From: Rhodobacter sp.
GTDB taxonomy: Bacteria; Pseudomonadota; Alphaproteobacteria; Rhodobacterales; Rhodobacteraceae
Length of the DNA: 64,000 nucleotides
Direction of reading: 5' to 3'
Assembly: GCA_027484985.1 (NCBI GenBank)
Contig: JAIXRW010000025.1
Location: forward strand, 1-64,000
The position numbers were made by a program, and so were the translations under genes. How positions within the stretch are numbered: the stretch's first letter is position 1; every line of letters begins with the position of its first letter. This document shows positions 57,120 through 64,000 of the stretch, one piece after another. The notes beneath the pieces are model-generated. The model was not told where the DNA came from and searched no databases. It saw only the letters and a list, made by a program, of their open reading frames with translations.

Positions 57120-58538
57120 CTAGACCGTATCGAGATAAAGCTCGATCCGTTCGGTTTCGGTCAACTCGCCGATATAGTGCAGTTCCTGCCGCTTGGTCAG
57201 GATCAGGTTCTTGATGATCTCGGGGTGCAAAAAGCGTGGCACGATCGAGCTTTGCTCAAGCGCCTCGATCGCATGTTCCCAAGTATCGGGAAGCTGGGAC
57301 AGATCTTCCATCGCATAGGCGTTTCCGGTGATCGGAGCGGGCGGTTCCATCGCCTGTGTGATCCCGTCAAGTGCAGCGCCAAGAATCGCGGCGAGCATCA
57401 GATAGGGGTTCACGTCGCCCCCCGCAACGCGGTGTTCGATGCGCCGGGCGCCCGGATTTCCGGCCGGGATGCGGATGGCCGCCGTGCGGTTTTCGTATCC
57501 CCAGCAGATCGCGGTGGGGGCGTGTTTTCCGGGCACCAGCCGTTCAAAGCTGTTCTGGTGCGGGGCGAAGATCAGCGTGGAATCGTGCATCGCATTCAGG
57601 CACCCCGCCACGGCCGAGCGCAAGGTTGCCGTGCCCTTGGGGCCACCGCTGTCAAAGACGTTGCGGCCATCGCTGTCGATCAGGCTGAAATGGGTATGCA
57701 GGCCGGAACCGGAATATTCCGGATAGGGCTTGGCCATGAAACTGGCGGCAAATCCGTGGCGGCGCGCCAGACCCTTGACCAGCATCTTGAACAACCACGC
57801 ATCGTCGGCGGCGCGCAGGGCATCGTCGCAATGCATCAGGTTCACCTCGAACTGGCCAAGGCCGGTTTCCGAGGTCGAGGTGTCGGCGGGAATATCCATC
57901 GCCTCGCAGGCATCGTAAAGGTCGGTGAAGAAGGTGTCAAAGGCGTCAAGCGCACGGATCGACAGCGTTTCAGCCGCCTTGCGGCGCTTGCCCGAGCGGG
58001 GGCTGGGCGGCACTTGCAGCGTCTTGCCGCTGTCGTCGATCAGGAAAAACTCGAGCTCCATCGCAACCACGGGGGTCAGGCCGCGTTCCTTGAACCTGTC
58101 CACCACTGCGCGCAGGGCATGGCGGGGGTCGCCTTCATAGGGTTGGCCGTTTTCGCGGAACATCCAGATCGGCAAAAGCGCGGTGGGCGCCTCGAGCCAT
58201 GGCATGGGCATGAAGCCGCGTTCGGTGGGTTTCAGAACGCCGTCCTGATCGCCCTGTTCAAAGACAAGCTGGCTGTCATCGATATCCTCGCCCCAGATGT
58301 CGAGGTTGAGGACGGAAAACGGAAAACGGGTGCCATTGGCCACCACATTCTCTGCAAATCGTGCCGGCACGCGCTTGCCGCGGGCCTGTCCGTTCAAATC
58401 GGCGGCGGCCACGCGAATGGTCCGCACGTCGGGGTGCTTTCTCAGCCAATCCTTCATCATCATACTCAGGCGGGGGGGCGTGTCGCCCGGCCCCGATCCT
58501 TCCCTTTGTGTTTCGATCCCCTTCCCATGCAGCCCCAT
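57120..58538 (-). CDS. Glutamine synthetase-like protein, second paralogue
   Basis: The 472-residue protein again has the catalytic barrel of the glutamine synthetase family (AMELEFFLIDDSG, GQFEVNLMHCDDALRAADDA, FMAKPYPEYSGSGLHTHFSL, HRVAGGDVNPYLMLAAILGA). It is clearly diverged from the neighbour at 54943-56298, so the two are old paralogues rather than a recent copy. The start at 58538 is uncertain; an MMM triplet at 58463 is the alternative and would remove 25 poorly conserved residues. Confidence 0.88.
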   Translation of the reverse strand: MGLHGKGIETQREGSGPGDTPPRLSMMMKDWLRKHPDVRTIRVAAADLNGQARGKRVPARFAENVVANGTRFPFSVLNLDIWGEDIDDSQLVFEQGDQDGVLKPTERGFMPMPWLEAPTALLPIWMFRENGQPYEGDPRHALRAVVDRFKERGLTPVVAMELEFFLIDDSGKTLQVPPSPRSGKRRKAAETLSIRALDAFDTFFTDLYDACEAMDIPADTSTSETGLGQFEVNLMHCDDALRAADDAWLFKMLVKGLARRHGFAASFMAKPYPEYSGSGLHTHFSLIDSDGRNVFDSGGPKGTATLRSAVAGCLNAMHDSTLIFAPHQNSFERLVPGKHAPTAICWGYENRTAAIRIPAGNPGARRIEHRVAGGDVNPYLMLAAILGAALDGITQAMEPPAPITGNAYAMEDLSQLPDTWEHAIEALEQSSIVPRFLHPEIIKNLILTKRQELHYIGELTETERIELYLDTV

Positions 58539-58604
58539 GCCGCAATGCCACCCTATGGGCAGACCCGTGCAAAGCGCCCGGGGAATTTGATCAAATCTAG
58601 GCTA

Positions 58605-59432
58605 CTATCGGATCAGTTGAGGACGCAAGCGGATTCTTGCACGCTGGTTTGACGGCAGATGCCGGTTCAGCCGCCGGTTCACGCTGTTGAAGGCCCAGGT
58701 AAGCAGCAAGGTGAGGCAGATGAAATAGAAGCCTACGATGGGGTAGGGGATAAAGGGGTTATAGGTCTTGTCGGCAAAATAGGCCGCGTAGTAAAGCGCG
58801 TCGCCCTGCTGGCGAAAGGCCGGAAAGCTGGAAAAGAACACCAGCGTGGTGGCGTGGAACAGGAAGATCGCCTCGTTGGTATAGGCTGGCCAGCCAAGGC
58901 GCAGCATGGTCGGCCAGAGGATGCGACGGAAGCGGGCAAAGCCGGTGATGCCATAGGCATCGGCGGCTTCGATATCGCCCTTGGGCACCGAACGCAGCGC
59001 GCCGTAGAAGATTTCGGCCGAATAGGCGGCAGTGTTCAGGAACAGCACGACCAGCGCGCCAGCCCAGGCCTTGGTCAGCCAATCGGTGTGCACCGTGATG
59101 CCGCCCAATTCGACCCCGCCTTTGGGCAGCAGCACAAAGACCTGATAGGCAAGGAAGAACTGGATGAACAAGGGCGATCCGCGGAAGGTGAAGATGAACC
59201 ATTCGGCGGGCTTGCGGAGCCATGGGTTCTGCGCCGCCTTGGCCAGCGCCAGCGCATTGGCAAGGAAAAAGCCTGCAAAAAGCGCAAGCGCGCCGTAGTA
59301 GATGTTCCAGATCAGGCCCGACCCGATCAGTGTGAATTGTTCGCAAAGCGTGATGTTCGCCTTGGGCAACATCCGCTCGCCCAAGCCGATACTGCGAAAA
59401 GCATAGGCCGAAAGGGTTTCCATACAGGTCAT
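58605..59432 (-). CDS. Amino-acid ABC transporter permease (HisM type)
   Basis: The 275-residue permease has several membrane helices and the coupling motif EIFYGALRSVPKGDIEAADA with YGITGFARFRRILWP, the EAA loop that docks on the ATPase. The start at 59432 overlaps the stop of the partner permease by four bases. It is longer than classical HisM by an N-terminal extension (MTCMETLSAYAFRSIGLGER). The substrate is inferred from the binding protein as a polar, probably basic, amino acid. Confidence 0.92.
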   Translation of the reverse strand: MTCMETLSAYAFRSIGLGERMLPKANITLCEQFTLIGSGLIWNIYYGALALFAGFFLANALALAKAAQNPWLRKPAEWFIFTFRGSPLFIQFFLAYQVFVLLPKGGVELGGITVHTDWLTKAWAGALVVLFLNTAAYSAEIFYGALRSVPKGDIEAADAYGITGFARFRRILWPTMLRLGWPAYTNEAIFLFHATTLVFFSSFPAFRQQGDALYYAAYFADKTYNPFIPYPIVGFYFICLTLLLTWAFNSVNRRLNRHLPSNQRARIRLRPQLIR

Positions 59433-60310
59433 GCGCCGGCCTTTCGCATTGCTTCGCCCGCCATCGTGGCCTGCCCGCGCGACAGACGGGCCGTCAGGCG
59501 GCCAAGCACCACTTCCGACACGCGGGTAAAGGCAAGGTAGAAGGCCAGCAGGAACAGGAAATACCACAGCCGCCAGTCGCCATGCGGATAGGCGTAGCTG
59601 TCGGTCTTTGACCCGCCCAGTTCCTGCGCCCAATAGACGATGTCGTTGACCCCCAGCAGAAACAGCAGCGGCGTGGCCTTGATCAGGATCAGCCACAGGT
59701 TCGACAGGCCGGGCAGGGCATAGACCCACATCTGCGGCACAAGGATGCGGCGAAAGACCTGACGGGGGGAAAGGCCATAAGCCTCGGCCGTTTCAAGCTG
59801 GGCGCGGGGCACGGCGTTCATCGCGCCGTAAAGCACATTGGCTGCAAAGGCGCCAAAGACGATGGCAAAGGTGACGACCGCCAAGGCAAAGCCGTAGATC
59901 TGGTGCACATATTGCGGGGCGGAATTCGGTGGGATCTTCGCTTCGGGGCAGACCTTGAATTCCAGCGCCGTGCGGATCGGTTCGGTCCAGTCGGGGCATC
60001 GCAGGTGATGCGCCACGGTTTCCAGCCCCTGGTCGAGCGCGATCACGAAGAACATGAAGAAGATGATGTCGGGAATGCCGCGCACCATCAGCATATAGGC
60101 CTTGCCGACCAGCGACAGCGCCCGGTTATGCGCCCGCGCGGCCATGGCCCCCAGAAACCCCATGCCCAGCGCCACGGGGGCGGTAACGGCCAAAAGCACA
60201 AGAACCGTGCCGAAGCTGTAATAGAACAGCAGGTGTTTGCCCGATGTCAGGTAGCAAAGCAGCCAGTTCAGCCCGCCAAGGGCCGATGGATCGGCGCAGT
60301 GTGCAAACAT
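59429..60310 (-). CDS. Amino-acid ABC transporter permease (HisQ type)
   Basis: The 293-residue permease starts MFAHCADPSALGGLNWLLCY, has helices around LVLLAVTAPVALGMGFLGAM, and the EAA loop NVLYGAMNAVPRAQLETAEA with YGLSPRQVFRRILVP. An inserted periplasmic segment with two cysteines (HHLRCPDW and EFKVCPEA) between the first helices is longer than in the enterobacterial proteins. It forms the permease pair with the downstream gene. Confidence 0.92.
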   Translation of the reverse strand: MFAHCADPSALGGLNWLLCYLTSGKHLLFYYSFGTVLVLLAVTAPVALGMGFLGAMAARAHNRALSLVGKAYMLMVRGIPDIIFFMFFVIALDQGLETVAHHLRCPDWTEPIRTALEFKVCPEAKIPPNSAPQYVHQIYGFALAVVTFAIVFGAFAANVLYGAMNAVPRAQLETAEAYGLSPRQVFRRILVPQMWVYALPGLSNLWLILIKATPLLFLLGVNDIVYWAQELGGSKTDSYAYPHGDWRLWYFLFLLAFYLAFTRVSEVVLGRLTARLSRGQATMAGEAMRKAGA

Positions 60311-60331
60311 CGGAACTCCTGCCCAAAGGGG

Positions 60332-60358
60332 GAAAACCGGCGCGGGGCCGGTTTTCCG
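60332..60358 (-). terminator. Perfect hairpin between the binding-protein and permease genes
   Basis: GGAAAACCGGC and GCCGGTTTTCC form an exact 11-base-pair stem around a five-base loop in the 57-base gap after the binding-protein gene. No T-run follows on the minus strand, so it more likely protects the upstream mRNA or partly attenuates transcription into the permease genes, giving excess binding protein. Confidence 0.7.
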
Positions 60359-60367
60359 TTGGCGTCA

Positions 60368-61090
60368 TCAGAAGGTGACGGCCTTTTCCTTGAACCACTT
60401 CTTGATCAGTTCGTTGATCGACCCGTCGGCCTTCATCTCGCCGATGGCCTTGTCGAACTTGGCGGCCAGTTCGGTATCCGACTTGCGGAAGGCCGCACCG
60501 ACGCCTTCGCCCAGCTGGACCTTGTCAACGATCACAAGCTCGCCATTCGATTGCGCGACGATGGGGTCGAGGAATTCGCTGTCGGCCAGAACGGCATCGG
60601 CCTCGTCATTGCGGACGGCGGCGACGGTTTCGTCGGGCGTCTTGAATTCCAGCAATTCGGCGCCGGATTCGGCCACGTGGCTGGCCTGGATCGTTGCGGT
60701 CTGGGCCGCGACGACAGCGGTTTTCACGTCAACATCCGCCGATTTCGCAACGTAATAGGAAATGGCCGGCGGATAGTAGTTCTGGGTGAAGGTCCGGTCG
60801 GCCTTGCGTTCTTCGGTGATCGACATGCCGGCCATGATGACGTCGAAGTTGCCCGAATTCAGGTTGGGCATCATCGAATCCCAGTCGTTCTGCACGAATT
60901 CGCAGGTAAGGCCCGCGCGCTTGCAGATTTCGTTGCCGAGGTCGATTTCATAGCCGTCAAGCTTGCCCGCGTCATTGACAAGGTTGTAGGGCGGATACAG
61001 CCCTTCGGTGGCGATACGCACGGTATCCTGTGCGCTGGCGGTCATGGCCGACAGGGCGACAAGAGCCGTCGCAATCATCAGTTTCTTCAT
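60368..61090 (-). CDS. Periplasmic polar amino-acid-binding protein
   Basis: The 240-residue protein has a clear signal peptide (MKKLMIATALVALSAMTASA, cleavage before QD) and the SBP_bac_3 fold: VRIATEGLYPPYNLVNDAGK, GYEIDLGNEICKRAGLTCEF with the conserved cysteine pair of lysine/arginine/ornithine/histidine-binding proteins, and DVIMAGMSITEERKADRTFT. It delivers the ligand to the HisQ/M-like permeases and the ATPase encoded on either side. Confidence 0.94.
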   Translation of the reverse strand: MKKLMIATALVALSAMTASAQDTVRIATEGLYPPYNLVNDAGKLDGYEIDLGNEICKRAGLTCEFVQNDWDSMMPNLNSGNFDVIMAGMSITEERKADRTFTQNYYPPAISYYVAKSADVDVKTAVVAAQTATIQASHVAESGAELLEFKTPDETVAAVRNDEADAVLADSEFLDPIVAQSNGELVIVDKVQLGEGVGAAFRKSDTELAAKFDKAIGEMKADGSINELIKKWFKEKAVTF

Positions 61091-61139
61091 TTGAGCTCCC
61101 CTTCTTGCAGTCTTTTCGTGATGGTTTCCGAAAGCAGGC

Positions 61140-61922
61140 CTAGGCCGTGGTGGCCGAGAGGAAGCCGCGCAGTCGGTCTGTCTGCGGATTGCCGAACAGA
61201 CGGTCTGGCGGGCCTTCTTCCTCGATCTTGCCGCGATGCAGGAAGACCACGTGGTCTGACACATCGGCGGCGAGTTTCATGTCATGGGTGACAAGGATCA
61301 TCGTGCGCCCTTCGTCGGCCAGCGCCTTGATAACCTTGACCACTTCCTGTTCCAGTTCGGGGTCTAGCGCCGAGGTGGGTTCGTCGAACAGAAGCGCGCG
61401 GGGTTCCATGCACAAGGCGCGGGCGATGGCGGCACGTTGCTGCTGGCCACCCGAAAGCTGGGCGGGCCAGGCATCGGCCTTGTCAGCGATGCCCACCTTG
61501 GCAAGATAGCCGCGTGCGGCCGCTTCCACCTGCGCGGGGTCTCGGCGCAGCACGGTGACGGGGGCCTCCATCACGTTTTGCAGGATGGTCATGTGCGACC
61601 AAAGATTGAACTGCTGGAACACCATGGACAGGTTGGTACGCATGCGGGTGACCTGCGCGCGATCGGCGGGGTGGCGGTTCAGCCCCGCGCCCCGCCAGCG
61701 GACGGCTTCGCCTTCAAATTCGATGTCGCCCTGCTGGCTGTCTTCGAGCAGGTTGCAGCAACGCAGAAGCGTGGATTTGCCCGAACCCGACGACCCGATC
61801 AGCGACACGACATGGCCGCGCGGGGCGGTCAGATCGACGCCCTTGAGCACCTCGAGCTGGCCATAGCTCTTGTGCAGGTCGCGGATGCGGATAACGGGCG
61901 TATCTGTTGCAGGGTCTGGCAC
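61140..61922 (-). CDS. Amino-acid ABC transporter ATP-binding protein (HisP type)
   Basis: The 260-residue ATPase has Walker [10 protein letters not shown] (43-51), the Q-loop [10 protein letters not shown], the signature [15 protein letters not shown] and Walker [12 protein letters not shown], followed by the switch histidine in LVTHDMKLA. It starts with GTG. It is the first gene of the four-gene transporter operon, which runs ATPase, binding protein, HisQ-like, HisM-like. Confidence 0.95.
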   Translation of the reverse strand: MPDPATDTPVIRIRDLHKSYGQLEVLKGVDLTAPRGHVVSLIGSSGSGKSTLLRCCNLLEDSQQGDIEFEGEAVRWRGAGLNRHPADRAQVTRMRTNLSMVFQQFNLWSHMTILQNVMEAPVTVLRRDPAQVEAAARGYLAKVGIADKADAWPAQLSGGQQQRAAIARALCMEPRALLFDEPTSALDPELEQEVVKVIKALADEGRTMILVTHDMKLAADVSDHVVFLHRGKIEEEGPPDRLFGNPQTDRLRGFLSATTA

Positions 61923-62045
61923 GAAGGTCTGTCATTTCTCACTATGGCAGACGACTAATGCCCAGCTTTCACGGCATTGCAACGCGGTTTTGGCAAAAAT
62001 GACGTTGCGGAAGGTGGAATCTGCCCTGAATGGGGGCAAAAGCCG

Positions 62046-62795
62046 CTACGGCGCGACGGGTATGGGGATCGAAAGATAGGCTTCGGCAGGAATTCGCACG
62101 ATGCTTTTCAGGCGCAAGGCGGCGCGTTCGGCCGGGTTTAGGCGGTCGATGGCGGCGGCGATGGCATCGAATATCGCGGCTGAATCCGCGCCCCGTGCGG
62201 TGATATAGGGCAGGCCGGGTGTCGGGTCGGTCTGGCCGATGACCCGAACGGATGCGGCGGCAGGATCGTGTTCGGACAGAAGCGACCATGTAACGGCGTC
62301 AAGCGCGGCAAGATCGGCCTTGCCATGGGCGACCGCGGCAAGCGAGGCGGAATGGGCGCCGGTGGCGGGGCCAGCGCGGAAGGCAAGGCCAAGGGCGGTG
62401 GCGTAGTTTTGCGGGGCGGCCCAGCCGGATTGTGACAGCGCATCGTTATAGGCAAGGGTCGCGCCGTCAAATTCGGCAAGGCTGGTGCGCGGGTCGTCCG
62501 TGCGGGCGATGAGGACCGAGCGGTAATATCCCGGCGGGCAGCCGTTCACGCCAAAATCGGGGGTGCCGACCAGTGCGACCTGACCGTGCAGACGTGCGCG
62601 GAAGGGAAAGCCGCAGGTTTGCGACAGAAGAAGGTCGGGCGATGTCCATTGCGGCATCAGTTCGGCATCGCCACGGCGCAGGGTTTCGGGCGCCGGAATG
62701 CCGCGGGTGGCAAGGCCTTGGCGGATCAGTTGCCAGTAACGGTCTGTCACCGCACGGATTTCCGGGCGGTCATACATAGGAAGGGCGGCGATCAT
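62046..62795 (-). CDS. PhnD-like (phosphate/phosphonate type) binding-fold protein without signal peptide
   Basis: The 249-residue protein resembles the PhnD/SsuA-type substrate-binding fold: MIAALPMYDRPEIRAVTDRY, LLLSQTCGFPFRARLHGQVA, SVLIARTDDPRTSLAEFDGA and LAALDAVTWSLLSEHDPAAA. Unlike true periplasmic binding proteins it has no signal peptide, and no transporter gene is attached, so it may act in the cytoplasm. Its start overlaps the stop of the TerB-like gene upstream by four bases. Confidence 0.75.
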   Translation of the reverse strand: MIAALPMYDRPEIRAVTDRYWQLIRQGLATRGIPAPETLRRGDAELMPQWTSPDLLLSQTCGFPFRARLHGQVALVGTPDFGVNGCPPGYYRSVLIARTDDPRTSLAEFDGATLAYNDALSQSGWAAPQNYATALGLAFRAGPATGAHSASLAAVAHGKADLAALDAVTWSLLSEHDPAAASVRVIGQTDPTPGLPYITARGADSAAIFDAIAAAIDRLNPAERAALRLKSIVRIPAEAYLSIPIPVAP

Positions 62796-63229
62796 TGGGT
62801 GTCGGCCCTTTGGCGGGCGAGGTTCGATTCCACATCCGTCAGGCCCAGCAGCGAGGCGACCATACGGAGCAGGCGGTCTTCCTCGGCGTCGCGCAGGCCG
62901 TCGGACAGGGCGACGGACCACATGGCCTGCATCAGGGCGGCGCGGTCTTCGGGGGCGGTGGCGGATTTCAGGGCGCGGGTGAAGCGGACGGTATCGGGGG
63001 CGGCGGTTTCCAGCTCTTCGGCCTCTGCCCGCAGGCGGGCGGCTTCGAAGGGGCCAAGCCCATGACGTTGCATCACAATCCGGTCGATGCGTTCCACCTC
63101 TTCGGCGGAATAAAGGCCATCGGTGCGGGCGATGCGGACCAGAAGCGCGGCAAGGGCAAGCCGCGCATCGGGTTCGGGCAGGCGGGTCGGGGCGGGGGCC
63201 AGAAGGCTGCGGAGAAGGTTCTCGAACAT
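62792..63229 (-). CDS. TerB-like (tellurite-resistance/DjlA-N fold) protein
   Basis: The 145-residue helical protein has the TerB-type pattern: LALAALLVRIARTDGLYSAE with EEVERIDRIVMQR in the first half and MWSVALSDGLRDAEEDRLLR in the second, each with an Asp-Gly-containing metal-loop-like turn (RTDGLYS, LSDGLRD). Members are found in many stress loci; no other ter gene is present here. The ATG at 63229 was chosen over two preceding GTG codons. Confidence 0.82.
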   Translation of the reverse strand: MFENLLRSLLAPAPTRLPEPDARLALAALLVRIARTDGLYSAEEVERIDRIVMQRHGLGPFEAARLRAEAEELETAAPDTVRFTRALKSATAPEDRAALMQAMWSVALSDGLRDAEEDRLLRMVASLLGLTDVESNLARQRADTQ

Positions 63230-63289
63230 CACCACAGGATAATGCCGCGCGCCAAGGCGCGCAAGGCGCGGCGGGTCACGGCTGCGGGA

Positions 63290-64000
63290 TCACAGGTTTC
63301 TGTAAAGCAGATCAAGGCCTTGGGCTTCGGCTTCAATCCCGTAGGGCGGGTTCAGAAACCACATGCCGGTTCCGATCATCTTGTGGCCGTCGCGGACGGG
63401 GGGGAAGCGAAGTTCGTGGCGGAAGCTGTCGGGGAAGGTTTCGGTCAGGCTTCGCAGCATGGGGGCGTGGGGGCCGTCGATCAGGACGGGATACCAAAGC
63501 GCGATGGTGCCCACGTTCCATTTGCGGGCGATCTGGGCTATCACCTTGGGAATACTGGCATAATCCGACTTCACCTCGTAGCTGGGGTCGATCAGCATGA
63601 CGCCGCGGCGCGGGGTGGGGGGTGTCAGGGCGAGGGCCATTTCAAAGCCGTCGCGCTTTTGGATATCGAGCCCCCAGCGGCCCATGTTGGCGACAAGGGC
63701 CGTGTGTTCCTGGGGGTGCAGTTCGGCAAGGTGCAGCCTGTCGGTATCGCGCAGCGACAGGGCGGCGACCAGCGGCGAGCCGGGATAGGCGCGGGGGCCG
63801 AACAGGGCGCGGGTTTCGGCAAGCCGCCGCCGATAGGGATGGTCGGGCGGAAAGCCTTGTTCCAGAAGGGAAATTCCTGCCGCAGCTTCGCCGGTTTTGG
63901 CGGCTTCGGGGGCGTCGAGATCGTAAACCCCGCGGCCGGCATGGGTTTCGATATAGGTCAGCGGCTTGTCCTTGCGAGTCATGTATTCCAGCGCAAAGGC
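63290..64000 (-). CDS. rlmJ: 23S rRNA (adenine-N6) methyltransferase RlmJ, N-terminus outside the window
   Basis: The visible part encodes 236 residues and continues past the right edge. It contains the SAM-binding TYIETHAGRGVYDL, LAELHPQEH, the catalytic-type motif MLIDPSYEVKSDYASIPK and IALWYPVLIDGPHAPML. These match RlmJ, which methylates A2030 of 23S rRNA; the motif has Ser where the E. coli protein has Pro (DPPY). Only the N-terminal RNA-binding start is missing. It stands in tandem upstream of the TerB-like gene. Confidence 0.9.
   Translation of the reverse strand, partial: AFALEYMTRKDKPLTYIETHAGRGVYDLDAPEAAKTGEAAAGISLLEQGFPPDHPYRRRLAETRALFGPRAYPGSPLVAALSLRDTDRLHLAELHPQEHTALVANMGRWGLDIQKRDGFEMALALTPPTPRRGVMLIDPSYEVKSDYASIPKVIAQIARKWNVGTIALWYPVLIDGPHAPMLRSLTETFPDSFRHELRFPPVRDGHKMIGTGMWFLNPPYGIEAEAQGLDLLYRNL

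Noticed and set aside
56871-58652. A 593-codon + strand frame opposite the glutamine-synthetase-like gene
   Set aside because: The minus strand has all the glutamine-synthetase motifs in order; the + frame shows none.

Overview
The window is GC-rich chromosomal DNA from an alphaproteobacterium, most probably a member of the Rhodobacteraceae (Rhodobacter/Paracoccus-like). The pointers are heterotetrameric sarcosine oxidase, a PhaZ-PhaC-PhaP-PhaR polyester locus with PhaR operators of the CTGC-N3-GCAG type, adjacent dnaG and rpoD, Tad pseudopilins, GANTC (CcrM-type) sites upstream of rpoD, and short intergenic palindromes. This is inferred from gene content; no database search was possible.

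Positions 1-17000 are one type I-E CRISPR-Cas island on the minus strand. A huge array (129 repeats, 128 spacers, exact 61-base period, 125-7961) ends at its old side against an IS5-family element cut by the window edge. At its young side a 59-base leader abuts cas2. The cas genes read cas3, cse1, cse2, cas7e, cas5e, cas6e, cas1, cas2, and from cse1 to cas2 each overlaps the next by 1 or 4 bases.

The most interesting element lies in the 480-base gap between cas3 and cse1. Two degenerate repeats flank exactly 32 bases (14046-14135). The upstream one keeps the 8-base crRNA handle and the downstream one keeps a clean stem-loop, so one crRNA-like guide could be made. Its PAM-proximal half matches, at 15 of 17 positions, a site beside it that carries a perfect AAG PAM and covers the TTGACA -35 box of the apparent cse1 operon promoter. 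This looks like a Cas-regulating mini-CRISPR (CreR/CreA-like) through which Cascade would repress its own operon. The 61-base spacing between guide and target suggests that both arose from a duplicated repeat-spacer unit.

Positions 17000-25900 hold a VOC-fold protein, an unknown protein, homoserine dehydrogenase, a small lipoprotein, a pirin, three Tad pseudopilin-type genes and a glutamate dehydrogenase. Positions 26000-31200 are the sarcosine oxidase operon soxB-D-A-G. Then come dnaG-rpoD, an AT-richer membrane protein, HicAB, nrdR-ribD, a glyoxalase, thyA-folA, HigBA, small membrane proteins, an ArsC-like protein, a cold-shock protein and thrS (to 45000).

Positions 45000-51300 carry two alpha/beta hydrolases (one without its serine nucleophile) and the polyhydroxyalkanoate cluster. 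Positions 51300-62000 carry a LysR regulator, a DegT-type aminotransferase, a gamma-glutamylpolyamine-type cluster (two glutamine-synthetase-like proteins, an amidotransferase, a PuuB-like oxidase) and a polar amino-acid ABC transporter. The window ends with a PhnD-like protein, a TerB-like protein and rlmJ, which runs off the edge. Three families of intergenic inverted repeats recur in the second half.
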